The translations under genes were made by a program, and so were the position numbers. This document shows positions 1 through 7,517 of a stretch of DNA of 53,080 nucleotides, in pieces. Each line of letters begins with the position of its first letter. Positions within the stretch are counted from its first letter, which is position 1. The notes beneath the pieces are model-generated. The model made no database searches, was not told the DNA's origin, and was given only the letters and a program-made list of their open reading frames with translations. The stretch is taken from assembly GCA_035762345.1 (NCBI GenBank), contig DASTPE010000047.1:1-53080 (forward strand). Direction: 5' to 3'. This DNA is from SCGC-AG-212-J23 sp035762345 (GTDB lineage: Bacteria; Pseudomonadota; Gammaproteobacteria; Burkholderiales; SG8-39).

Positions 1-697
1 AGCCCGACCACATGGACGGGTCCGCGGCCGTAACTCCCGGGCTGGCCTCTGCCTTGTCCTGGTTGGCCTGGTAGGCGACCTTGATCTGGGCGCCTCCGAA
101 CACCGGGGATTGATAGTGGACTGAGTTAGAGATCCGGCGCCAGAACGGATGCCCTACCCCACCACCGGCCTCGACGGAATCGCACGCACCGGGGCCGCCT
201 CCGAGGCCGCTACCGACGTTGGCGCAGTTCGGGTTCGGCGCAGCGCCCGTGGTCTCGCGGCGTCCGATGATCGAGGTAATCGGCCCGTAGGTCGCTACGG
301 TACCGATGCCCCAAAGCGCATCGAGGTCCGCCCACGGCGTGGTCCACTGGCCGAGGAACACGTTACCCCAGTTCCCCTGCATGCCGACCGCTGAGTTACG
401 TGAGGCGAAGTTCGAAGTGTGCGCGATGTTGTTGGAGCGCTCCATCGCCGCGTTCGTCTCCACTTGCGCCCAGGCGCTCAAGCCACCGCCGAGGTTTTCC
501 CGCGCGCGGACGCCGACGTTCGAGGCGTGCGACGCAACGTCGAATTTCGTTACTGAGGGAATTCCCGAGGTGCTATCTCCGTACTTCATGTAGTTAAAGG
601 ACATGTGGATGGTGCCGTACACCTCCACCTGCGCCAGTGCGGCCGCGGGCGCGGCCAACGCCCCGGCTACTGCCAGCGATAACAGTTTCTTCTGCAT
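1..697 (-). CDS. Gram-negative general porin, 3' end outside window
   Basis: Trimeric outer-membrane beta-barrel porin of the betaproteobacterial Porin_4/OmpC-like type, for passive diffusion of small solutes. The visible 232 codons start at the ATG at 695-697, behind a GGAG-type ribosome site. A signal peptide of about 22 residues ends in ALA before QVEVYG, and YGTIHMSFNY looks like the first barrel strand. Typical family phrases follow: SNVGVRARENLGGGLSAWAQ and VFLGQWTTPW, the stretch leading to the constriction loop. Two Cys in the loop region (NPNC and GAC) could form a disulfide. The gene reads out of the left edge, so the C-terminal strands and terminal Phe are not seen. It lies downstream of trpGDC on the same strand but behind a hairpin, so it probably has its own promoter. 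The family call is firm; substrate preference cannot be read. Confidence 0.9.
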   Translation of the reverse strand, partial: MQKKLLSLAVAGALAAPAAALAQVEVYGTIHMSFNYMKYGDSTSGIPSVTKFDVASHASNVGVRARENLGGGLSAWAQVETNAAMERSNNIAHTSNFASRNSAVGMQGNWGNVFLGQWTTPWADLDALWGIGTVATYGPITSIIGRRETTGAAPNPNCANVGSGLGGGPGACDSVEAGGGVGHPFWRRISNSVHYQSPVFGGAQIKVAYQANQDKAEASPGVTAADPSMWSG

Positions 698-839
698 TCG
701 AATGCTCCTCTCCTTTTAGGTTTAAACCGGCGGCGCCCAACCGGCCCCCGCCAACCCCTCCGTTGAGAAGTCTTAAGGAGTGTGCCGAATGCCCCTTTGG
801 CGCGACAAGGAATAGGCGCTATGCGTCGGGTGTACGAGA

Positions 840-867
840 ACGGCTGTTGTGATTCCCCAACAGCCGT
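840..867 (-). terminator. 10-bp perfect inverted repeat after trpC
   Basis: The arms 840-849 and 858-867 are perfectly complementary over 10 bp with an 8-nt loop. The hairpin starts 16 bp past the trpC stop. No T-run follows on the minus strand, so it is not a textbook intrinsic terminator. It could be a Rho-assisted terminator or a 3' stabilising hairpin separating trpGDC from the porin gene. Confidence 0.45.
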
Positions 868-882
868 GCTGCACTGCAATAC

Positions 883-1656
883 CTAGAAAAAGAGCTTTCC
901 GAGGGCGGCGCCCGGATCGGGCGCACGCATGAAGGCCTCGCCGATGAGGAACGTGTGAACCCCCGCGGCGCACATGCGCGCCACGTCCGCCGAGGAGAGG
1001 ATGCCGCTTTCCGCGACCACGATGCGGTCGGTCGGGACGTGCGGCAAAAGCTCGAGCGTGGTCTCGAGCCGAGTCTCGAAAGTCCGCAAGTTCCGGTTGT
1101 TGATGCCGATGAGCGGCGTCTTGAGTACGAGCGCACGTTCGAGCTCGGCGGCATCATGCACTTCGGCCAGAACCGCCATGCCGAGCTCGAGCGCCACCGC
1201 TTCGAGCTCGCGCATCTGCCGGTCTTCGAGGCAAGCGGCGATCAGCAGGACGCAATCCGCCCCCAGCGCGCGCGATTCGTAGGCCTGGTAGGAATCGATA
1301 AGGAAGTCCTTGCGCAGCGCCGGGAGGCCGCAGGCGGCGCGGGCCTGTTGCAAATGCGTGCTCGACCCTTGAAAAAACTCGGCATCGGTGAGCACCGAGA
1401 TGCAGGCGGCGCCGGCTTTCTCGTAGCTGCGGGCAATCGCTACCGGATCGAAGTTCTCGCGCAGCAATCCCTTTGAAGGGCTGGCGCGCTTGATCTCGGC
1501 GATGACCGCCGGCCGCTTCGCGCGCAGCGCGCCTGCGAAGTCGCGCGCCGGCGGCGCCGCCCGGGCCCGGGCACGCATTTCCTCCTCGGAGATTTTTGCC
1601 CTTGCTGCGGCAACCTCGGCGTCCTTCGCCGCCAAAATGCGATCGAGAATGCTCAC
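883..1656 (-). CDS. trpC: Indole-3-glycerol phosphate synthase TrpC
   Basis: TrpC converts carboxyphenylamino-deoxyribulose phosphate to indole-3-glycerol phosphate in tryptophan synthesis. The 257-residue product is a single TIM barrel, not fused to TrpF. It shows the substrate-binding phrase AEIKRASPSKG, then LRKDFLIDSYQ, the DCVLLIAA strand, GINNRNL and VAESGI. The start is the GTG at 1654-1656, whose last two bases belong to the trpD stop (GTGA overlap). This gives MSILDRILAAK, and the coupling supports the choice. It is the last gene of trpGDC. Confidence 0.96.
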   Translation of the reverse strand: MSILDRILAAKDAEVAAARAKISEEEMRARARAAPPARDFAGALRAKRPAVIAEIKRASPSKGLLRENFDPVAIARSYEKAGAACISVLTDAEFFQGSSTHLQQARAACGLPALRKDFLIDSYQAYESRALGADCVLLIAACLEDRQMRELEAVALELGMAVLAEVHDAAELERALVLKTPLIGINNRNLRTFETRLETTLELLPHVPTDRIVVAESGILSSADVARMCAAGVHTFLIGEAFMRAPDPGAALGKLFF

Positions 1657-2693
1657 GCCTTTGCTTTCACCTTCTGCGTGAAAGCGACGAACTCCTCCAG
1701 CTTCTGCTTGGCCGCGCCGCTCCTGATCGCGTGCGCGGCGCGCTCGATGCCCACTTTCAGCGTCTTCGCCAGCCCCGCGACATAGATGGCGGCTCCGGCA
1801 TTCAGCGCAACGATGTTCTGCGCCGGACCAGGCTGTCCTTCCAGCACAGCCTGGATCATCGCCTTGGATTCGACAACGGTATGGACTTCGATGGCGCGAC
1901 GATCGTAGAGCTCGAGGCCGAGCTCGCCCGGATGGAGGTTGTACTCGTTGATCTCTCCCTTCGCGAGCTCGCCGACCATGGTCGGGCCGGAGATCGAGAT
2001 CTCGTCCAGGCCGTCCAGCCCATACACGACCATGACGTGCCTTGAGCCGAGCCGCTGCAGTACGCGCACCTGGATGCCGACGAGGTCGGGGTGGAACACC
2101 CCCATCAACTGTTGCTTCGCCCCTGCCGGGTTGGTGAGCGGGCCGAGGATGTTGAAGATGGTACGCACGCCGAGGTCCTTGCGCACCGGGGCGGCGTGCT
2201 TCATCGCCGCGTGGTGCGCGGGGGCGAACATGAAGCCGATGCCCACCTTTTCGATCGCCTGCGCGGTATCGGCCGGAGCGAGCCCGATGTGCGCGCCAAG
2301 CGCCTCGAGCACCTCCGCGCTGCCCGAGGATGAGGACACCGAGCGGCCCATGTGCTTGGCCACCTTGGCGCCGGCCGCCGCGGCGACGAAAGCGGCGCAA
2401 GTCGAGACGTTAAACGTGTGCGCGGCGTCGCCGCCAGTGCCGCAGGTATCGACGAGGTGCCGATCGTCTGCGATTTCGACCGGCGTCGCGAGCTCGCGCA
2501 TCACCTGCGCCGCCGCGGCGATCTCGCCGATGGTCTCCTTCTTTACGCGCAGTCCGATGATGAAGCCGGCGATCTGGGCGGGGCTCAGCTCGCCGCGCAT
2601 GATCTGGCGCATGACGTGCAGCATCTCGTCGTGAAACACCTCGCGATGCTCGACGGTGCGCTGGATCGCCTCGGCGATCGTGATCTGCTTCAT
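1653..2693 (-). CDS. trpD: Anthranilate phosphoribosyltransferase TrpD
   Basis: TrpD transfers phosphoribose from PRPP to anthranilate. The 346-residue length is normal. The PRPP loop DTCGTGGDAAHTFNVST is near residue 80, followed by AKHMGRSVSSSSGSAEVLEALG and, further on, GLDGLDEIS. The start ATG at 2691-2693 overlaps the trpG stop (ATGA) and the stop overlaps the trpC GTG, so trpG, trpD and trpC are translationally coupled. It is the free enzyme, not a TrpGD fusion. Confidence 0.96.
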   Translation of the reverse strand: MKQITIAEAIQRTVEHREVFHDEMLHVMRQIMRGELSPAQIAGFIIGLRVKKETIGEIAAAAQVMRELATPVEIADDRHLVDTCGTGGDAAHTFNVSTCAAFVAAAAGAKVAKHMGRSVSSSSGSAEVLEALGAHIGLAPADTAQAIEKVGIGFMFAPAHHAAMKHAAPVRKDLGVRTIFNILGPLTNPAGAKQQLMGVFHPDLVGIQVRVLQRLGSRHVMVVYGLDGLDEISISGPTMVGELAKGEINEYNLHPGELGLELYDRRAIEVHTVVESKAMIQAVLEGQPGPAQNIVALNAGAAIYVAGLAKTLKVGIERAAHAIRSGAAKQKLEEFVAFTQKVKAKA

Positions 2694-3262
2694 GACGTCT
2701 TCCCCTTGAGGAAATTTCCCAGCATCGTGTGGCCATGCTCGGTGAGCAGGGCCTCGGGATGAAATTGCACGCCTTCCACCGGCAGACTGCGGTGGCGAAG
2801 TCCCATGATCTCTCCGTCCTCGGACCGGGCGCTGATCTCGAGGCACTCCGGCACAGACTCGCGCTCAACGACCAGCGAGTGATAACGGGTCGCGACGAAA
2901 TGCTGCGGAACGGAAGTGAAGACCCCCTTGGAATCGTGCGCGATGCGCGAGACCTTCCCATGCATGACCTGCCTCGCGCGCACCACGTTGCCGCCGAACG
3001 CCTGCCCGATCGCCTGGTGGCCGAGGCATACGCCGAGGATCGGCACCTTGCCGGCGAGGCGCGCGATCGTCTCGAGCGTGATGCCGGCCTCGTTCGGCGT
3101 GCAGGGGCCCGGCGACAGCACTACGTGCGAGGGCCCGAGCGCCTCCACGTCGCGCACGCTGAGCTCGTCGTTGCGAACCACCTTCACCTCCGCGCCGAGC
3201 TCGCCGAAGTATTGCACCAAGTTGAAGGTGAACGAATCGTAGTTGTCGATCATCAATAGCAT
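2690..3262 (-). CDS. trpG: Anthranilate synthase glutaminase subunit TrpG
   Basis: TrpG is the class I glutamine amidotransferase subunit that supplies ammonia to TrpE; in this class the same protein often also serves PabB. The 190 residues begin MLLMIDNYDSFTFNLVQ. The nucleophile motif GVCLGHQAIGQAFGG (Cys near residue 80) and the His of VQFHPEALLTEHG are present. The ATG at 3260-3262 is preferred; a GTG directly upstream would add one residue. Unlike many relatives it is not adjacent to trpE: a reversed methyltransferase gene lies between them. A TAGAAT box at 3282-3287 could serve as its promoter. Confidence 0.95.
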   Translation of the reverse strand: MLLMIDNYDSFTFNLVQYFGELGAEVKVVRNDELSVRDVEALGPSHVVLSPGPCTPNEAGITLETIARLAGKVPILGVCLGHQAIGQAFGGNVVRARQVMHGKVSRIAHDSKGVFTSVPQHFVATRYHSLVVERESVPECLEISARSEDGEIMGLRHRSLPVEGVQFHPEALLTEHGHTMLGNFLKGKTS

Positions 3263-3281
3263 CACGCCGCCAATGCGGTTG

Positions 3282-3287
3282 ATTCTA
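3282..3287 (-). promoter_or_regulatory. Candidate -10 box for trpGDC
   Basis: TAGAAT on the minus strand matches TATAAT at five of six positions. It would start transcription about 13 nt before the trpG ATG. No clear -35 is visible. The same hexamer occurs upstream of hisG. This is weak evidence on its own. Confidence 0.3.
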
Positions 3288-3391
3288 CTTACGGGGATAC
3301 CGCCGGTGCTCTAGGCGCGCGAGCGCCAGCGCCGGAAGGTCGGAAGCTGCGGAAGCGCGAGCTGGGGCTTCACGCGGGCGATTCTAGCCGA

Positions 3392-3397
3392 GATACT
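3392..3397 (+). promoter_or_regulatory. Candidate -10 box for the methyltransferase gene
   Basis: GATACT ends 7 nt before the A of the start codon at 3404, so initiation at the usual distance would give a leaderless mRNA. TTCACG at 3369-3374 is a possible -35 with a 17-bp spacer. A short GGAG abuts the ATG too closely to act as a normal ribosome site. Confidence 0.3.
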
Positions 3398-3403
3398 GCG
3401 GAG

Positions 3404-4888
3404 ATGGGGCAAACGGACATCGCGCGCGCGCACGGCGAGCTCGCGGCTCGCCAGCTTGCGCAGGGCGACTACGGCGCCGCGCTCGAGACCCTGAGCGCGG
3501 CGCTCGGGCTTGCGCCGCAAGTCGATTCGCTGTGGGCACAGTTCTCCGACCTGATCCGCTACTTCAACCTGCGCGATCCGGTGCCGTCACAGATACGCAG
3601 CTTGTTAGCGACCGCCTTAGAGCACAAAGCGGTTGATCCGGGAGATCTCGTGCGGCCGATCAGCACGCTCGCGCTTTCGAATTCCCGAGGCGCGCTCGCC
3701 GAGCCGCTCCTGCTACGCCTGTTCGAGGACACGGTCATCCGCGACCCCGACCTCGAGCGCACCATCGTCGAGGCGCGCCGGCGCATGATGACCGAACCGT
3801 TGGCCTTCCCCGTGATGGTCGCGATCGCACACCAGTGCTTCAACGCCGAATACGTGTTCGACGAAACGCCGGAGGAACGCCGCCACGTTGATACGCTCCG
3901 ACCCACCGATCCGAATGCGTACGCCGTCTACGCGTCCTATCGCCCGCTGTCCACGCTGGAGCGCGTGAACCGCGCCGGCATCGAGTCCCTCGTTCGCCGG
4001 CAAATCGATGAACCGTCCGAGGAGAAGCGCCTGGCCGGCACGATCTCGTCCATCGAAAGCACGGACGACCCGGTTTCACTGAAGGTGAGGGCGCAGTACG
4101 AGGAGAACCCCTACCCGCGCTGGGTGCGCACGCAGGCGGTAGTCGACCCGGTGGCGCAGGGCGGAAGCCCCCGCGTACTCGTCGCCGGATGCGGGACGGG
4201 CCAGCACGCCGTCGCCACGGCGCTGCGGTTCCCCGGAGGCTCGGTGCTCGCTGTGGACCTCAGCCTGGCAAGCCTCGCCTACGCGAAACGCAAGTCGGCG
4301 GAACTCGGAGTCGCAAACGTCGAATACCGACAAGGCGACATCCTTGCGCTCGGGACGCTTGGCGAGCGCTTCGACTTGATCGAATGCTCCGGCGTGCTGC
4401 ATCACATGGAGCGCCCGCTCGAGGGATGGCGCCTGCTTGCGTCGCTCCGCAAGCCGGGCGGGCGCATGCGGATCGGCCTGTACAGCGAAGCCGGGCGCAG
4501 GCAGGTCGTGCGGGCGCGCGAGCTCATCGCCGAACGCGGCTTCAAGCCCGATCCGCAGGGCATCCGGGCCGCACGCATGCAAGTGCGGCAGGATCCGCTG
4601 CTTGGTCAGCTCGCACGCAACGAGGACTTCTTCAGCATGAGCGGCTGTCGCGACCTGCTGTTCCACGCTCATGAGCGCCGCTTTACGCTTCCTGAGGTCG
4701 AGTCGATGATTGCTCAGCTTGGCTTGCAGTTTCTCGGCTTCGAGTTTCCCGACAGCGGCCTGACCGCGCGGCGGTTTGTCGAGCGCTTTCCCGAGGATAG
4801 AAACGGCGTCCAGCTCAAGAACTGGCACCGCTTCGAGCAGGAGTTTCCCGACACCTTTTCCCGCATGTATCAGTTTTGGGTGGCCTGA
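3404..4888 (+). CDS. TPR-like N-terminus fused to class I SAM methyltransferase
   Basis: This 494-residue protein has a helical N-terminal half. Residues 8-40 resemble a TPR (ARQLAQGDYGAALETLSAAL), followed by a long all-alpha stretch. A linker motif QYEENPYPRW at residues 231-240 precedes a Rossmann methyltransferase with motif I VLVAGCGTGQHA (about 258-269), the acidic VLAVDLS and post-motif IECSGVLHHMERP. TPR plus methyltransferase proteins with this motif are known as a family, but the substrate is not established. The gene points against the trp genes, and its last 19 bp overlap the 3' end of trpE in convergent fashion. Its position between trpE and trpG suggests insertion into an ancestral trp cluster. 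Function beyond SAM-dependent methylation is unknown. Confidence 0.8.
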   Translation: MGQTDIARAHGELAARQLAQGDYGAALETLSAALGLAPQVDSLWAQFSDLIRYFNLRDPVPSQIRSLLATALEHKAVDPGDLVRPISTLALSNSRGALAEPLLLRLFEDTVIRDPDLERTIVEARRRMMTEPLAFPVMVAIAHQCFNAEYVFDETPEERRHVDTLRPTDPNAYAVYASYRPLSTLERVNRAGIESLVRRQIDEPSEEKRLAGTISSIESTDDPVSLKVRAQYEENPYPRWVRTQAVVDPVAQGGSPRVLVAGCGTGQHAVATALRFPGGSVLAVDLSLASLAYAKRKSAELGVANVEYRQGDILALGTLGERFDLIECSGVLHHMERPLEGWRLLASLRKPGGRMRIGLYSEAGRRQVVRARELIAERGFKPDPQGIRAARMQVRQDPLLGQLARNEDFFSMSGCRDLLFHAHERRFTLPEVESMIAQLGLQFLGFEFPDSGLTARRFVERFPEDRNGVQLKNWHRFEQEFPDTFSRMYQFWVA

Positions 4889-6348
4889 CCGGCGTCGGCG
4901 ACTTCCGCCGCGCGAAGCAGCGCCCGCGCTTTGTGCTGGGTTTCGAGCCATTCCGAGCGCGGGTCGGAGTCCGCGACGATCCCGGCCGCGGCCTGGACAT
5001 GGAGGCGCCGGTCCTTCACCAGCGCCGTCCTGATGGCGATCGCCACATCCATGTCGCCGTTGAAGCCGAGGTAGCCAACCGCACCGCTATAGACGCCGCG
5101 CTTGACCGGCTCGAGCTCGTCGATGATCTGCATGGCGCGAACCTTCGGCGCCCCGGTGACGGTGCCAGCGGGGAAGCTCGCCTTCAGCACGTCGATCGCA
5201 TCGAGCCCAGGCGCGATTCGCCCTTCGACGTTCGAGACGATGTGCATGACGTGCGAGTAGCGCTCGATCACCATGCGCTCGGTGACCTTGACGCTGCCAG
5301 TCGCGGCGACGCGGCCGACGTCGTTGCGCCCGAGGTCGATCAGCATAACGTGCTCGGCGCGCTCCTTCGGATCGGCGAGCAGCTCTTGAGCGATGACCGC
5401 GTCGGCTTCCTGAGTGGCACCGCGTGGCCGGGTCCCGGCGATCGGCCGCAGCGTGACCGTATCGCCGGCGAGCCTCACCAGGATCTCGGGCGATGCGCCG
5501 ACGACGTAATGATCGCCGAAATCGAAGTAATACATGTAAGGCGACGGGTTAACGCCGCGCAGCGCGCGATAGAGCTCGAGCGGCGGCGCGTCGAACACGC
5601 GCGACGTGCGCTGCGAGACCTGTACCTGCATGACATCGCCTGCCAGGATGTATTCCTTGCAGCGGCGCACGGCGTCGAGAAACCCGGCTTCGGTGAACGA
5701 GCACTCAAGCGGCGCGGATTTGACGTCTGTCTTGGAAGAGTCGAAGAACTTCTCGTCCGGCAAAGGACCCGCCAGGCGCGAGCGCAGGTGCTCGAGCCTC
5801 GACTTCGCGTTGCGCATCGAGTCGGGCTCGCGCGGATCGGCATACACCACGAGGTAGAGCTTGCCGAGCACGTTGTCCATCACCGCGAGCTCGTCGGAGA
5901 CGAGGAGCAGCATGTCCGGCGTGCCAAGCGGGTCCGGTTTTTCCGCTCGCAGGGCGCTCTTTTCGATGTGGCGTACCGCCTCGTAGCCGAAGTAGCCGGC
6001 GAGGCCGCCGCCGAAGCGCAACGCCGCCGGAACCGGCGCGACGCGGTGGCGCCCGAGCCAGGCGCGCGCGTACTCGAAAGGGTCGGCCTCGACGCTTTCC
6101 AGGCAGACGTCGGTGCCACGCGCGTCGCGCAACAAGCGCCGCACCGTGCAGCCGCGCGCCGTGGTCTTTGCCTCTATCCGCTCGGCGCAGGCAAGGCCGA
6201 TGAACGAGTAGCGACCGAAGCGCTCGCCGCCGACCACGGACTCGAGGAGGTACGAGTAGGGAGTGTTGGCGAGCTTGAGGTATAGCGCGAGCGGCGTGTA
6301 CAAATCCGCCCGCGCCTCCGCCACTACCGGGACGCGTGTATAGCTCAA
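4870..6348 (-). CDS. trpE: Anthranilate synthase component I TrpE
   Basis: TrpE makes anthranilate from chorismate with ammonia from TrpG and is usually feedback-inhibited by Trp. The 492 residues carry the N-terminal inhibitor-site stretch NTPYSYLLESVVGGERFGRYS. The chorismate-binding domain shows VVGASPEILVRL, PIAGTRPRG, LIDLGRNDVGRVA, FPAGTVTGAPKVRAMQII and GGVGY-like GAVGYLGF. The start is a TTG (6346-6348) overlapping the rpe stop as TTGA. No ATG or GTG lies in frame just upstream, and the resulting N-terminus MSYTRVPVVAEARADLYTPL fits homologues. It is transcribed with rpe. Confidence 0.95.
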   Translation of the reverse strand: MSYTRVPVVAEARADLYTPLALYLKLANTPYSYLLESVVGGERFGRYSFIGLACAERIEAKTTARGCTVRRLLRDARGTDVCLESVEADPFEYARAWLGRHRVAPVPAALRFGGGLAGYFGYEAVRHIEKSALRAEKPDPLGTPDMLLLVSDELAVMDNVLGKLYLVVYADPREPDSMRNAKSRLEHLRSRLAGPLPDEKFFDSSKTDVKSAPLECSFTEAGFLDAVRRCKEYILAGDVMQVQVSQRTSRVFDAPPLELYRALRGVNPSPYMYYFDFGDHYVVGASPEILVRLAGDTVTLRPIAGTRPRGATQEADAVIAQELLADPKERAEHVMLIDLGRNDVGRVAATGSVKVTERMVIERYSHVMHIVSNVEGRIAPGLDAIDVLKASFPAGTVTGAPKVRAMQIIDELEPVKRGVYSGAVGYLGFNGDMDVAIAIRTALVKDRRLHVQAAAGIVADSDPRSEWLETQHKARALLRAAEVADAGQATQN

Positions 6349-7001
6349 CTCAGGCGGGCGCGCATGTCGCGGATCGTGGCCGCGTAGTCCTTCGAGCCGA
6401 AGATCGCGGAGCCCGCGACGAACGTATCGGCGCCCGCGCGCGCGACTTCCGCGATGTTGTCGGTCTTGATACCACCGTCGACCTCTAGCCAGATGTCTTT
6501 TCGTGAATCATCGATGCGCCGGCGCACCTCCGAGATCTTCGGCAGCACCGAGCGGATGAATTGCTGCCCCCCGAAGCCGGGATTCACCGACATAAGGAGC
6601 ACGAGATCGAGCTTCTCGAGCGTGTGATCGAGCCACGACGCCGGCGTCGCGGGATTAAGCACCAGTCCCGCCTTGCAGCCCTGTTCCTTGATGAGCGCGA
6701 TCGTGCGATCGACGTGCTCGGAGGCCTCGGGATGAAAGCTGATGATGCTCGCGCCCGCCTTGGCAAACTCGGGGATGAGCGCATCCACCGGCTTCACCAT
6801 GAGATGCACATCGAGCGGCAGGCGAACGTGCGGCTTGAGCGCCGCGCAGACGAGCGGCCCGACGGTGAGGTTCGGCACGTAGTGGTTGTCCATGACGTCG
6901 AAGTGGATGAGGTCGGCGCCGGCGCGCTCCACCGCTCGCACCTCGTCGCCCAGACGGGAAAAATCGGCCGACAGGATCGAGGGCGCGATGCGAAACCTCA
7001 T
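6345..7001 (-). CDS. rpe: Ribulose-phosphate 3-epimerase Rpe
   Basis: Rpe interconverts ribulose-5-phosphate and xylulose-5-phosphate. The 218-residue TIM barrel shows IAPSILSADFSRLG, the metal and catalytic His/Asp of HFDVMDNHYVPN, DVHLMV, the flexible loop LLMSVNPGFGGQ and LEVDGGI. It heads an rpe-trpE pair. In many beta- and gammaproteobacteria gph (phosphoglycolate phosphatase) lies between these two genes; here it is absent and the genes overlap by 4 bp. Confidence 0.96.
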   Translation of the reverse strand: MRFRIAPSILSADFSRLGDEVRAVERAGADLIHFDVMDNHYVPNLTVGPLVCAALKPHVRLPLDVHLMVKPVDALIPEFAKAGASIISFHPEASEHVDRTIALIKEQGCKAGLVLNPATPASWLDHTLEKLDLVLLMSVNPGFGGQQFIRSVLPKISEVRRRIDDSRKDIWLEVDGGIKTDNIAEVARAGADTFVAGSAIFGSKDYAATIRDMRARLS

Positions 7002-7015
7002 GGCGGCGCGGAGTT

Positions 7016-7021
7016 TACAAT
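7016..7021 (+). promoter_or_regulatory. Candidate -10 box for apaG (leaderless)
   Basis: TACAAT matches TATAAT at five of six positions and ends exactly 7 nt before the G of the apaG GTG start. The whole rpe-apaG divergent gap is only 26 bp. No -35 match was found. Confidence 0.35.
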
Positions 7022-7027
7022 GCCGCA

Positions 7028-7411
7028 GTGGCGCGCGAGAAGCTTTACGAGGTCGAGGTGAACGCGGCGACTCAGTATCTCGCCGAGCAGTCCGACGAGG
7101 GCGCCGGGCGCTACGTGTTCGCGTACACGATCACGATCCAGAACACGGGTGCGGTCGCCGCGCAGCTCATCAGCCGGCACTGGATCATCACTGACGCGCA
7201 GGGCCTGGTGCAGGAGGTGCGCGGCCTCGGCGTGGTCGGCGCGCAGCCGCTATTGCAGCCCGGCGAGCGCTTCGAGTACACGAGCGGGGCCTCGATCGCC
7301 ACTCCGGTCGGGACGATGCGTGGGAGCTACCAGATGGTCGCGGCAGACGGCACGCGCTTCGAGGCACCGATTCCCGAGTTCACGCTCTCCGTGCCGCGGG
7401 TGCTGCACTAG
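7028..7411 (+). CDS. apaG: ApaG/CorD domain protein
   Basis: A 127-residue fibronectin III-like fold protein of the ApaG family, linked genetically to Ap4A, cobalt and magnesium phenotypes in enterobacteria. The biochemical role is uncertain. Family hallmarks are YVFAYTITIQNTG, LISRHWIITDA, VVGAQPLLQPGERFEYTSG and the C-terminal MRGSYQMV. The start is GTG at 7028; no ATG in frame gives a better N-terminus. It diverges from rpe across 26 bp and is followed at once by the stop of a candidate antisense small gene. Confidence 0.93.
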   Translation: MAREKLYEVEVNAATQYLAEQSDEGAGRYVFAYTITIQNTGAVAAQLISRHWIITDAQGLVQEVRGLGVVGAQPLLQPGERFEYTSGASIATPVGTMRGSYQMVAADGTRFEAPIPEFTLSVPRVLH

Positions 7412-7412
7412 G

Positions 7413-7517
7413 TTATTTGCGTCTTTTCGGCCAGGTAAACCACACGATGAAAGCGGCGATCGCCAGGGCAAGCGCGATCTCGAGGTAGATGATCCACATA
7501 CGCTGGGCTGCATTCAT
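7413..7517 (-). CDS. Candidate small single-span membrane protein, 34 aa
   Basis: A reading frame from ATG 7515-7517 to TAA 7413-7415 encodes 34 residues beginning MNAAQRMWIIYLEIALAL. One strongly hydrophobic helix (about residues 8-27) is followed by a positively charged tail, WPKRRK. It fills the 77-bp gap between apaG and mltA and overlaps the mltA 5' end by 29 bp in antisense. The composition looks like a real bitopic mini-protein: a Tyr-Leu-Glu within the helix start and a basic stop-transfer end. There is no convincing ribosome site, and an internal ATG (codon 7) is an alternative start. No function can be assigned. Confidence 0.5.
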   Translation of the reverse strand: MNAAQRMWIIYLEIALALAIAAFIVWFTWPKRRK

